NCBI RefSeq assembly: GCF_900102815.1 | Contig: NZ_FNGF01000001.1 | Location: 703,443-767,442 of the forward strand | Reading direction: 5' to 3' | Source: Glycomyces sambucus | GTDB taxonomy: Bacteria; Actinomycetota; Actinomycetes; Mycobacteriales; Micromonosporaceae | Length of the DNA stretch: 64,000 nucleotides | In this document: piece by piece, positions 27,787 through 36,800 of the stretch | Layout: each line of letters opens with the position of its first letter | Position numbering within the stretch: position 1 is the first letter of the stretch | Position numbers and translations under genes: made by a program | The notes under the pieces: model-generated | Seen by the model: only the letters and a program-made list of their open reading frames with translations | What the model was told of the DNA's origin: nothing | Databases searched by the model: none

Positions 27787-29169
27787 CTACGGGCAGTCCG
27801 GGTTCGCCTCGGGCTGCCCGGCCGCGAGGTCGGGCTCCTGGCCGACGAGGACCTTGAGGATGTTGTCCCAGGCGTCGGACTCGGGGTAGAAGATCTCGGA
27901 GTGCGAGTGGACGCCCTCGACGGGCTTCCCGGCGATGCCCAGGTCGTGGAGGCTCACGCCGTAGTCGTCGACCGCGTCCGGGGCGTCGGAGAGGCTGCCG
28001 GTGGCGAGGTTCCGCACGCCGGGGAAGTCGTCGGGGTCGGCGCCGTGGCCCAGGAGCGGCACGTACGGCATGCCCTGGACGTAGGAGATCGGGTCGCCGG
28101 GCGCGGTGATGGAGTAGCGGGCGCGGCAGGGCTCGGTGTAGTCCCCCGGGCCGTAGACGTCGTTGCCCATGCCCGCGGAGGCGATGTGCAGGACCCGGTC
28201 GGCCTCCAGGTCGAAGGTCTCGGCGTAGCCGATGACCGCGCCGCCGTAGGAGTGGCCGGCGAGGGTGAGCGCGACGCCGTCGCCGAGCTGGTTGCGCAGG
28301 TCGAACGTGAACGACGCCAGGGTCTGGGCCGCGACCTGCGACCAGGAGGCCCAGGACTCCTCGACCCAGCCCGAGGGCCAGGAGGCGGCGGCCCAGACGA
28401 CGACCGCGAGCTCGCCGTCGGCGGCGTCGACGAAGGACTCCGCGCGCTGGTGGTAGAGGTCGAAGTTCTCGCTGGAGAGCACGGCCGAGCCGCCGGGGAC
28501 GAGGACCGCGACGTTCGCGGCGGCCTCCAGGTCGCCGACGACCTCGATCCAGGAGCCCTCGCCGGCGTTGTCGTACGGGTCGAGGTAGAGGAACTCGCGG
28601 CCCGAGCCGATGAGGCGCTGGAGCTCCTCGCGGGGCGGGCGCGCGGCGTCGTCGGTCCAGGGGCGCTCGGGGCTGTCGTAGGCCGCGGAGGCGGCCGTGG
28701 CGGCCTCCAGGACGAGCCGGTTGGCGGCCTCGCGGGCGGCGAAGGGCGCGCCGGGCATCTCGCCGACGACCGAGGGGTAGAGGACGGCGAGCCACGCGGT
28801 GCGCTCCTCGCCGAGGCCGGTGAAGAAGTCGTGCACCGCGACCGGGTCGAGGCCGCCGCCGGCCTCGTGGAGGGCCGCCAGCGCGGCGCCGAGTTCGCCG
28901 GAGTCGGCGGTGGGGACGGCGGCGACGAGGGCGGCCGCGGTGGCGGGGTCGGCGAGCGCGGCGGCGAGTGCGGCGGCGGGGTCGTCGCCGGCGACGGGGG
29001 CGGCGGTGCGCATGGCGGCGAGTTCGGTGCCGGGGTCGGCGGCGAGCACGGGGACGGCGTGGGCCTGCTCGGCCTCGGCTTCGCCGAGGCGGGCGAGTCC
29101 GGCGAGGTAGACGAGCGCGAGGACTGCTACGGCCGTCACGACCGTCGCGCGCCACCACCGGAGTCTCAC
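27787..29169 (-). CDS. DUF1023 alpha/beta hydrolase
   Basis: 460 residues. An N-terminal hydrophobic stretch (about 8-26, after MRLRWWRAT) is a signal peptide or anchor, so the protein acts outside the membrane. Residues 40-150 are Ala/Glu/Asp-rich and helical; then comes the alpha/beta hydrolase part with the nucleophile elbow LAGHSYGGAV (Ser near 306) as in the actinobacterial DUF1023 family, a later Asp in APGDPISYVQGMP and a C-terminal HSHSEIFYP with the likely catalytic His. Substrate unknown; esterase or lipase-like. GTG start; it lies downstream of an ABC ATPase on the same strand with a 244-base gap. Confidence 0.85.
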   Translation of the reverse strand: MRLRWWRATVVTAVAVLALVYLAGLARLGEAEAEQAHAVPVLAADPGTELAAMRTAAPVAGDDPAAALAAALADPATAAALVAAVPTADSGELGAALAALHEAGGGLDPVAVHDFFTGLGEERTAWLAVLYPSVVGEMPGAPFAAREAANRLVLEAATAASAAYDSPERPWTDDAARPPREELQRLIGSGREFLYLDPYDNAGEGSWIEVVGDLEAAANVAVLVPGGSAVLSSENFDLYHQRAESFVDAADGELAVVVWAAASWPSGWVEESWASWSQVAAQTLASFTFDLRNQLGDGVALTLAGHSYGGAVIGYAETFDLEADRVLHIASAGMGNDVYGPGDYTEPCRARYSITAPGDPISYVQGMPYVPLLGHGADPDDFPGVRNLATGSLSDAPDAVDDYGVSLHDLGIAGKPVEGVHSHSEIFYPESDAWDNILKVLVGQEPDLAAGQPEANPDCP

Positions 29170-29413
29170 CGGGTCAGCGTAGCCGAGGGGCCGTTCGGGC
29201 GGCGAGTTCTGCGTGTGTGAGCCCGGTTGGCGGGCAGGCGCAATGGTGCGGGGGTCGGGGCGCGGTGCCCGGTTCGGGAGCGCGGTGGGTACCCGGGGTG
29301 CGGTTTGCGGGCAGGGGCGACTCCGGGGACCGGCGTTCGCTGGGCCCCCGGTCGAAACCCTGGCACGGGGGTATGACAGTTCGGGGGTCCCGAGGGCGGT
29401 GCCGTGTGGTGAG

Positions 29414-30205
29414 TCAGGCGGCGGTGGCGGTGAAGCGGTTGCCGTTGGCGGTGAGGGTCAGGGGGAGGCCGAACGCCTTGGAGAGGGTCTCGGAGGTCAG
29501 GGCCTCGGCGATGGGGCCGGCGGCGATGACGCCGCCGCCGGAGAGGATCAGGGCGTGCGTGAAGCCCGGCGGGATCTCCTCGACGTGGTGGGTGACCAGG
29601 ACCAGGGCCGGGGCGGCCTCGTCGCGGGCGAGGCCGGCGAGGGTGGCGACGAGCGCTTCGCGGGCGCCGAGGTCGAGGCCGGCGGCGGGCTCGTCGAGGA
29701 GCAGCAGCTCGGGGTCGGTCATGAGCGCGCGGGCGATGAGGACGCGCTTGCGCTCGCCTTCGGAGAGGGTCCCGAACAGGCGGTCGGTGAGCTGGGCGAC
29801 GCCGAGCCAGCGCATGAGCGAGGCGGCGCGCTCGTCGTCCTGCGGGTCGTACTCCTCGCGCCAGCGGCCCATCATGCCCCAGGCGGCGGTGCGGACGACG
29901 TCGAACGCCTTCTCGTCGTTGGGGATGGCGTCGGCGACCTGCGTGGTGGTGAGGCCGATCCGGGGGCGCAGCTCGAACACGTCGACGCGGCCGAGGCGTT
30001 CGCCGAGGATCCGCACGACGCCGGAGGTGGGGTGGTTGCGGGCGGCCGCTAGGTTGAGCAGCGTCGTCTTCCCCGCACCGTTGGGGCCGAGGACGACCCA
30101 CCGCTGGTCGGCGTCGACTTGCCAGTCGACGCCGTCGAGGAGCTGGTTGCCGCCGCGTCGCACGGTGACGCCGGACAGGTCGAGGACGCGTTCAGACTGA
30201 GCCAC
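29414..30205 (-). CDS. ABC-type ATPase, single
   Basis: 263 residues with all ATPase motifs: Walker A GPNGAGKTT, signature TLSEGERKR, Walker B LLLLDEPAAGLD and switch VTHHVEEIPPG. The VTHHxEEIP form and the signature LSEGER resemble the ModF/YlmA-like stand-alone ATPases. No permease gene is adjacent on this strand, so the partner, if any, is elsewhere or the protein acts as a soluble ATPase. GTG start at 30205. Confidence 0.85.
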   Translation of the reverse strand: MAQSERVLDLSGVTVRRGGNQLLDGVDWQVDADQRWVVLGPNGAGKTTLLNLAAARNHPTSGVVRILGERLGRVDVFELRPRIGLTTTQVADAIPNDEKAFDVVRTAAWGMMGRWREEYDPQDDERAASLMRWLGVAQLTDRLFGTLSEGERKRVLIARALMTDPELLLLDEPAAGLDLGAREALVATLAGLARDEAAPALVLVTHHVEEIPPGFTHALILSGGGVIAAGPIAEALTSETLSKAFGLPLTLTANGNRFTATAA

Positions 30206-30418
30206 GGGTCAATGAAACCACGTGGCCCGGTCGCCCGGACGGGGGCGGGCCGCGAGGTGGGAGTAGGACACACGGGCGAGCCCCCGCGACGGGCGCGCCC
30301 GCGCCGGACCCGGCCGCCGTGCAACGGCGCGGCCCGGAGCGGCGTCTTCATACGTACCGTCCACCGGTGCCGCCGCGGCCGCGGCGCGCACGGTGCACCC
30401 AGGAGTGGAAACGAGTTC

Positions 30419-31492
30419 ATGCCCCCGATCATCGAGATATCGGGGCTGCGGAAGACCTACAGAAGGAGCTTCCGCCAGCCCCATCACGCGCTGGACGGCC
30501 TCGACCTCGAGGTCGCCGCGGGCCAGGTGCACGGTTTCCTGGGCCCCAACGGGTCCGGCAAGACCACGACGCTGCGGGCCCTGCTGGGGCTCATCCGCGT
30601 CGACGGCGGGACCATGCGGGTCTTCGGCGAGGAGGTGCCGCACCGCCTGCCGCAGGTGGTGTCGCGCATCGGCGCGGTCGTGGAGTCCCCGCAGTTCTTC
30701 AAGCACTTCTCGGGGCGCCTGACGCTCCAGCTGCTCGCCGAGAGCGCGGGCCTCCCGAAGGAGCGGGTCGAGGCGGTCCTGGAGCAGGTGGGCCTGCGCG
30801 AGGCCGCGAAGGCGTCGGTGAAGGGCTACTCGCTGGGCATGCGCCAGCGCCTCGCGGTGGCGCAGGCGCTGCTGAAGCAGCCGCAGCTGTTGATCCTGGA
30901 CGAGCCGGCGAACGGGCTGGACCCGGCCGGCATCCACCACATGCGCGAACTGCTGCAGTGGCTCGCGCACGAGCAGGGGGTCACGGTCGTGGTCTCCTCG
31001 CACCTCCTGTCGGAGGTGCAGCAGCTGTGCGACTCGATGACGATCGTGTCGCGCGGGCGCCGGATCGTGGACGGCTCGGTGGCCGACATCATCGCCGGGC
31101 ACTCGGGGGCGTCGTTGAGCGTCCGGGTCCCGGACGCGGGCGCGCTGCCCGAGGCGGCCGAGGCCCTGAAGACGGCGAAGGCCGGGGTGGGCGCGGTGGT
31201 CGAGCGCGACCGGCTGGTGGTCACGGGCGCGCCGGAGCCGGCGTGGGTGACGCAGACGCTGGCGGAGTCGGGGATCTACCTGTCGGAGCTGGTGACGCAG
31301 ACGAAGAACCTGGAGTCGGTGTTCCTGGAGTTGACGGGCACGGCCCCGCAGCCGGGGCAGACCGTCCAGATCGGGCAGTCGGTGGCGGTGCCGCAGGCGG
31401 CGGCGCAGTCGGCACCGGCGGGGGCGCCGATCGAGGCGCCCGTGAACGCGGCCCCGGAGTCCGGGCCCGAGGCCGAGGAGGCGCAGCGGTGA
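30419..31492 (+). CDS. ABC-2 type exporter, ATPase
   Basis: 357 residues. GPNGSGKTTTLRALLGL is Walker A; signature YSLGMRQRLAVAQALL; Walker B LLILDEPANGLDP; switch VVSSHLLSEVQQ. This is the ABC-2/DrrA-like group that drives drug, lipid or antibiotic-type export. An extended C-terminus of about 120 residues ends in a Pro/Ala/Gln-rich tail. The stop overlaps the permease start by four bases. The AGGAG ribosome site is rather far (13 bases) from the ATG. Confidence 0.9.
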   Translation: MPPIIEISGLRKTYRRSFRQPHHALDGLDLEVAAGQVHGFLGPNGSGKTTTLRALLGLIRVDGGTMRVFGEEVPHRLPQVVSRIGAVVESPQFFKHFSGRLTLQLLAESAGLPKERVEAVLEQVGLREAAKASVKGYSLGMRQRLAVAQALLKQPQLLILDEPANGLDPAGIHHMRELLQWLAHEQGVTVVVSSHLLSEVQQLCDSMTIVSRGRRIVDGSVADIIAGHSGASLSVRVPDAGALPEAAEALKTAKAGVGAVVERDRLVVTGAPEPAWVTQTLAESGIYLSELVTQTKNLESVFLELTGTAPQPGQTVQIGQSVAVPQAAAQSAPAGAPIEAPVNAAPESGPEAEEAQR

Positions 31493-32511
31493 ACCTGTTC
31501 AAAGCGGAGCTGCGGCGCATCGCGCGCCGGCGGCTGACCCTGGTCTTCGGGATCCTCCTGCTCGCGGGCGTGGCGGGCCTGTCGATCATCATGGCGTCGA
31601 TCTCCACGAAGGGCCCCAGCGAGGCGGACCTCGCGGCGGCGCAGGCGCAGGCCGACGAGTGGAACGAGCAGAACCCGGACTTCCGGGACTGCGTCGAGGA
31701 CGAGTCGTACTTCGAGCAGAACCCGAACTACAGCTGGGTCGAGACCGACCCGGAGTACGAGGGCATGGAGCACCGGGAGGCGTGCGAGTACTTCGTGGGC
31801 GGCTCCCGCGCCCAGGACTACATCTGGACGTACACGTTCAGCTTCGAGGACGAGGCGCCGTTCGTGATCATCGGCATCGTCGTGGTCACCGGCCTGGTCA
31901 TGATGATGCTGTCCTCGTCGGCGATCGGCGCCGAGTGGTCGAGCGGCGGCATGTCGAACCTGATGGTGTGGCACCCGAACCGGATGCGGCTGTGGGGGAC
32001 GAAGCTCGGCGCGGCGCTGACGGCGTGCGCGGCGGCGGTGGTCGTGCTGGCGGTGCTCGCGTTCGGGCTGCTGCTGGCGGCGGCCGCGCTGCGCGGGGAG
32101 ATCGGCGACCTCGACGGGCCGTGGTGGGAGGAGACGCTGACGTACGTCCTGCGCACGGGCGTGCTCGCGCTGGGGATGACGGTGCTGGGCGCGTCGCTGG
32201 CGATGCTGGGCCGGCACACGGCGATCGCGGGCGGCGTCATCGCGGGCTACCTCATCATCGGGGACCTGATCGTGCAGATGGTCTCGATGAACCTGTCGAT
32301 GAAGTTCCCCGAGCGCCTGTCCCTGTACACGTGGGTGGGCGCGTGGATCACCGGCCGGGTCGAGCTCCAGGACTGGAGTTCGATGACGCTGGAGTCCGCC
32401 GGTGACGTCATGGTCATCACGTGGGGCGAGGCGGGCCTGCTCCTGGGCGGGATCGTGCTGCTGTTCGGGGTGCTGGCGACCTGGTCGTTCCAGCGCCGCG
32501 ACGCCGCGTAG
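31489..32511 (+). CDS. ABC-2 type exporter, permease
   Basis: 340 residues with six predicted spans; the first follows a short cytoplasmic N-terminus (LFKAELRRIARRR). Between spans one and two is a large, Glu/Asp/Tyr-rich external loop of about 100 residues (WNEQNPDFRDC ... EACEYFVGG) with two cysteines that could form a disulfide. GTG start overlapping the ATPase stop (GTGA). Forms an exporter with the 30419-31492 ATPase; substrate not determinable. Confidence 0.85.
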   Translation: MNLFKAELRRIARRRLTLVFGILLLAGVAGLSIIMASISTKGPSEADLAAAQAQADEWNEQNPDFRDCVEDESYFEQNPNYSWVETDPEYEGMEHREACEYFVGGSRAQDYIWTYTFSFEDEAPFVIIGIVVVTGLVMMMLSSSAIGAEWSSGGMSNLMVWHPNRMRLWGTKLGAALTACAAAVVVLAVLAFGLLLAAAALRGEIGDLDGPWWEETLTYVLRTGVLALGMTVLGASLAMLGRHTAIAGGVIAGYLIIGDLIVQMVSMNLSMKFPERLSLYTWVGAWITGRVELQDWSSMTLESAGDVMVITWGEAGLLLGGIVLLFGVLATWSFQRRDAA

Positions 32512-32524
32512 CGAGAACGACGAG

Positions 32525-32557
32525 ACCGCCCCCGCCGCATTGCGCGGCGGGGGCGGT
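32525..32557. terminator. bidirectional terminator
   Basis: ACCGCCCCCGCCGC (32525-32538) pairs perfectly with 32544-32557, loop ATTGC. It lies 13 bases past the ABC permease stop and near the end of the convergent ROK gene. Confidence 0.88.
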
Positions 32558-32576
32558 GCCGTTCAGCAGCTCAGTT

Positions 32577-32647
32577 GAGAAAGCTCGGTCGAGAAAGCTC
32601 GGTCGAGAAAAGGTCAGTCGAGAAAGCTCGGTCGAGAAGACTCAGTC
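32577..32647. repeat. 14-base tandem repeat over the ROK gene stop
   Basis: Five units of 14-15 bases (32577-32590, 32591-32604, 32605-32619, 32620-32633, 32634-32647), consensus GAGAAAGCTCGGTC. The last unit includes the stop codon (32642-32644) of the minus-strand ROK gene. On the coding strand the units read as copies of the gene's final TTCGACTGA segment. Confidence 0.93.
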
Positions 32648-33811
32648 GAACAGGCTCTCGCGGACCGCGTCCAGGCCGTGGAGGATCGCGCCGCGCATGA
32701 TGGGCTCCTCGATGACCGTGCCCGCGACGACGCTCGGGTTGACCGGGGCGAGCTGGGAAGTGTGGGCCGCGACGCGGCCGGCGAGGACGAGCCCGCCCGC
32801 GTAGCCGACCGGCCCGCCCAGCACCACGACCGTGGGGTCCAGGAGGACGCACACGGCGACGATGCCGAGGGCGATGCCCCGCGCGATCTCGTCGAGGCAG
32901 GCCGCGCCCGCCTCGCGGGCCTCAACGGCGGCGGTGAGCACGTCCTCGGGCTCGGCGGCCTCGAAGCCGTGCTTCGCGCCGATGTCGAGCACCGCGTCGC
33001 CGCCGATGACCCGCTGGTACGAGCCCTTCGACAGGCGCGTGACGATCCCGCCCGTGGGCAGGTCGCCGCCGGGCACCGGGAGGAACCCGATCTCCCCCGC
33101 CGCGCCGGAGGCGCCGCGGTAGAGGTTGCCGTTGAGGATGACGCCGAGGCCCAGGCCGCCGCCGAACCACGCGTACACGAAGTCCGTGGCCCCGCCCGCG
33201 CCGCCCGAGCGCTGCTCGGCGACCGTGGCGAGGTTGACGTCGTTCTCGATCGCGACCGCGGCCGCGAACTCCTCGTTCAGGGCCGTGCGCAGGCCGCGGT
33301 GCCAGGCCGGGAGGTTCCACGAGAACCCGATGTCGCCGCTGGCGGGGTCGATCACGCCGGGCGTGCCGAGGGTGATCCGCTGGACCTTCGCCATCTCGAT
33401 GCCCGCGTCGGCCACCGAGTCGGTGACGACGCGGCGCACCACCGCGACCGGGTCCGTGGAGCCCTCCACGTCGATCTCGGCGCGGCCGACGATGCGGCCG
33501 GTGAAGTCCGCGCAGGCGCCCTTGGTGGTCACGGGCCCGACCTCGACGCCCACGACGTACGTGAACGCGGGCACGGCGGCGTACAGCGACGCGTTGGGGC
33601 CGCGCCCGCCGGACTTGGACCCGACGACCTCGACCAGGCCGCGCGTCTGGAGGCGCTCCATCATCTGCGAGGCGGTGACCTTCGACATCGAGGTCCGCTC
33701 GGCGAGCTGGGCGCGGGTCTGGGGCCCGTCTTCGAGCAGGAGCTTCAGCGCGGCCTGGTCGTTGAGGACGCGCAGCAGCTTGGGCACCCCGGGGGTGTGG
33801 CTCTTCGGCAT
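32642..33811 (-). CDS. ROK family regulator without zinc motif
   Basis: 389 residues. An N-terminal winged helix (about 8-65; TRAQLAERTSMSKVTASQMMERL) precedes a ROK sugar-kinase-like domain with the ATP/sugar loop GGGLGLGVILNG and GEIGFLPV. The ROK zinc motif CxCGxxGC is missing: the corresponding region is PTGGIVTRLSKG. It therefore acts as a transcription regulator, probably sensing a sugar or sugar phosphate, with an altered or lost metal site. The ATG at 33811 has AAGGAAG upstream. Its neighbour is the large glutamate dehydrogenase gene 70 bases upstream, on the same strand. Confidence 0.85.
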   Translation of the reverse strand: MPKSHTPGVPKLLRVLNDQAALKLLLEDGPQTRAQLAERTSMSKVTASQMMERLQTRGLVEVVGSKSGGRGPNASLYAAVPAFTYVVGVEVGPVTTKGACADFTGRIVGRAEIDVEGSTDPVAVVRRVVTDSVADAGIEMAKVQRITLGTPGVIDPASGDIGFSWNLPAWHRGLRTALNEEFAAAVAIENDVNLATVAEQRSGGAGGATDFVYAWFGGGLGLGVILNGNLYRGASGAAGEIGFLPVPGGDLPTGGIVTRLSKGSYQRVIGGDAVLDIGAKHGFEAAEPEDVLTAAVEAREAGAACLDEIARGIALGIVAVCVLLDPTVVVLGGPVGYAGGLVLAGRVAAHTSQLAPVNPSVVAGTVIEEPIMRGAILHGLDAVRESLFD

Positions 33812-33881
33812 TCGTACTTCCTTATCCTCCGAGCCCACATTATCCACGGGGTCCCCACACGCCACCGCCGCGTGTGAGCGG

Positions 33882-36800
33882 TCAATCGCCGTCGGTCTCC
33901 ACGAGGCCGCGGATCTGCCGGAGCGCGACGGAGAGGACGGCGAGCTTCTCGTCGGAGCGCTCGGCCTCCTCGGTGGCCTCGTGGAGCGAGGCGATCTCGG
34001 TAGCGTGGCGCTCGGCCCACGACTCGACGGCCTCGGCCGGGTCCGTGCCCGGCTTCGCCTGGAGGACGCTGGCGGTGAGGCCGTGCATGGCGCCGTACAG
34101 GTCGTAGCGCAGCGCCGACCGGGCGAGGGTCTGCCAGCGGTTGGTGCGCGGCAGGGCCGAGATCTGGTTGAGCATCTCGTCGAGGTGCACCTGCGCGGCG
34201 ATCCCGTAGTAGACCTTCGCGGTGGTCTCCAGGTCGGTCTCCAGCAGCCGCGCGCACTCCACGACGTCCACGAGGCCGAACCCGAAGATGGGGGCGGAGG
34301 CGTCGCGGGCGATCTCGGCGGGCATGCCCTGGTCCTCGAGCTGGTCCACGAACTCCTCGAACCCGACGGCCTCGGAGTCGGTGAGCAGCACCGGGAGCAT
34401 CGGCTGGAGCACCGCCAGGCCCGGGCGCAGCCGCTCGGTCTCGGCGGCGACGTCGAGGTGCCCGCGCCGGTGCTGGACGAGCCAGCGGACGCCGCGGTCG
34501 AGGAGCCGCCGGATCACGAGCATGGCCGCGACCTGGGCCTCCTGCGGGACCTGGCTGTCGAGCGCCTCGATGCGGCGCCACAGGTCGGGCAGGCCGAAGG
34601 CGTCGCGGATGATGACGTACGCGCGGATGACGTCCACGACGTCGGCACCGGTCTCGTCGGCGATGCGGAAGAAGAACGTGGTGCCGCCGCGGTTGACGGC
34701 CTCGCCGACGACCGCGGTGGTGACGATCTCGCGGTGGAGCGGGTGCTCCAGCATGAGGTCGGCGTACGGCTCGCGCAGCGGCGCCGGGAAGTACTCGCGC
34801 AGCACCGGCGCGGTCCACTCCTCGGCGGGCAGGTCGGAGTCGAGGACGGCCCGCTTGGCCCAGATCTTCACGTACGAGAGCAGGACCGACAGCTCGGGCT
34901 CGGTGAGTCCGCCCCCGGCGGCGGAGCGCTCCTTGAGCTGCTTGTCGCTGGGGAGCCCTTCGATCTCGCGGTCGAGGCCGACGGTCTTCTCCAGGTGCTT
35001 CATGAGCCTGATGTGGACGGGCAGGAGGCGCCGGTTGAGGCGGATCGCGTTGGCCAGGGCCATGTTCTGGCCGTAGTTGTCGGCGAGGACCGCGTCGGCG
35101 ACGGCGTCGGCCATGTCCATGAACAGCTTGTCGCGCGAGGCCGGGTCGCACCGGCCGGTGAGGGTCGCCGAGCGGAGCAGGATCTTGATGTTGACCTCGT
35201 GGTCGGAGGTGTCGACGCCCGCGGAGTTGTCGATGAAGTCGGTGTTCATGCGCCCGCCGGTGCGCTCGGGGCCGCCGGTCTGGGCGTACTCGATGCGGCC
35301 GAGCTGCGTGAAGCCGAGGTTGCCGCCCTCGCCGACGACGCGGCAGCGCAGGTCCTCGCCGTTGACGCGGACCGCGTCGTTGGACTTGTCGCCCGCGGCC
35401 GCGTCGGTCTGGGCGGCGGACTTGACGTAGGTGCCGATGCCGCCGTTCCACAGCAGGTCCACGGGCGCGGTGAGGATCGCGCGGATGAGCTCGGGCGGGG
35501 TGAGGTCCTTGACGTCCGCGTCGATGCCGAGGGCGGCCCGGACCTCGTCGGAGACGGGGATGGACTTCGCGGACCGCTCGTACACGCCGCCGCCCGCGGA
35601 GATGAGCGACTTGTCGTAGTCGGCCCAGGTCGAGCGCGGCAGGTCGAACAGGCGCCGGCGCTCGGCGGAGGAACCGGAGGCGTCCGGGTTCGGGTCGACG
35701 AAGATGTGCAGGTGGTTGAAGGCGGCCACGAGCCGGATGTGCTCGGACAGGAGCATGCCGTTGCCGAACACGTCGCCGGACATGTCGCCGATGCCGACGA
35801 CCGTGAAGTCCTGCGTCTGCGTGTCCAGGCCCTCCGCGCGGAAGTGGCGCTTCACGGACTCCCAGGCGCCGCGGGCGGTGATGCCCATCTTCTTGTGGTC
35901 GTAGCCGACCGAGCCGCCGGAGGCGAACGCGTCGCCGAGCCAGAACCCGTACTCGGCGGCGACGGCGTTGGCGATGTCGGAGAACGTCGCGGTGCCCTTG
36001 TCGGCGGCGACCACGAGGTACGGGTCGTCGCCGTCGTGGCGGACCACGTTCGGCGGCGGGACCACCGTGTTGTCGGCGTCCCGGTTGTCGGTGATGTCGA
36101 GCAGCGCGGAGATGAACTCGCGGTAGCGGGCGACGCCCTCGGCCTGGAACGCGGCCCGGTCGGCGAAGCCCTCCTGCTTGAGCACGAACCCGCCCTTGGC
36201 GCCCACGGGCGTGATGACGGTGTTCTTGACCTCCTGGGCCTTGACGAGGCCGAGGATCTCGGTGCGGAAGTCCTCGCGCCGGTCCGACCAGCGCAGGCCG
36301 CCGCGCGCGACCTTCCCGTACCGCATGTGCACGCCCTCGAAGTTCGGGGAGTACACGAACACCTCGAACATGGGGCGGGGCTTGGGCAGGAAGTCGATCG
36401 CGCGGGCGTCGAACTTGAACGCCACGTACTCCTTGGGGCGCCCGGAGTTGCCGCGCTGGAAGTACGAGGTGCGCAGGGTCGAGCGGATGAGCGTCAGGAA
36501 CGCGCGCAGGATCCGGTCGGCGTCGAGGCTGGGGACGCCCGCGAGCCCCTCGGCGAGGGTCTCGTCGATGCGGGCGACGGCGGCGTCGCGGTCGGCGCCC
36601 ACGCGCGGGTCGAAGCGGGCCTCGAAGAGCCGCACCAGGTTCGCGGCGATCTCGGGGTGGGCGCCGAGGGTCGCGGCGATGAACTCCTGGGAGAACACGA
36701 ACCCGCACTGGCGCAGGTACTTCGCGAGGGCGCGCAGGACCACGACCTGCCGCCAGGTGAGCCCGGCGTGGATGACGAGCTCGTTGAGCCGGTCGGACTC

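Noticed and set aside
32642-33811. Calling the ROK protein a glucokinase
   Set aside because: It has an N-terminal winged helix and lacks the zinc motif, so a regulator is more likely.
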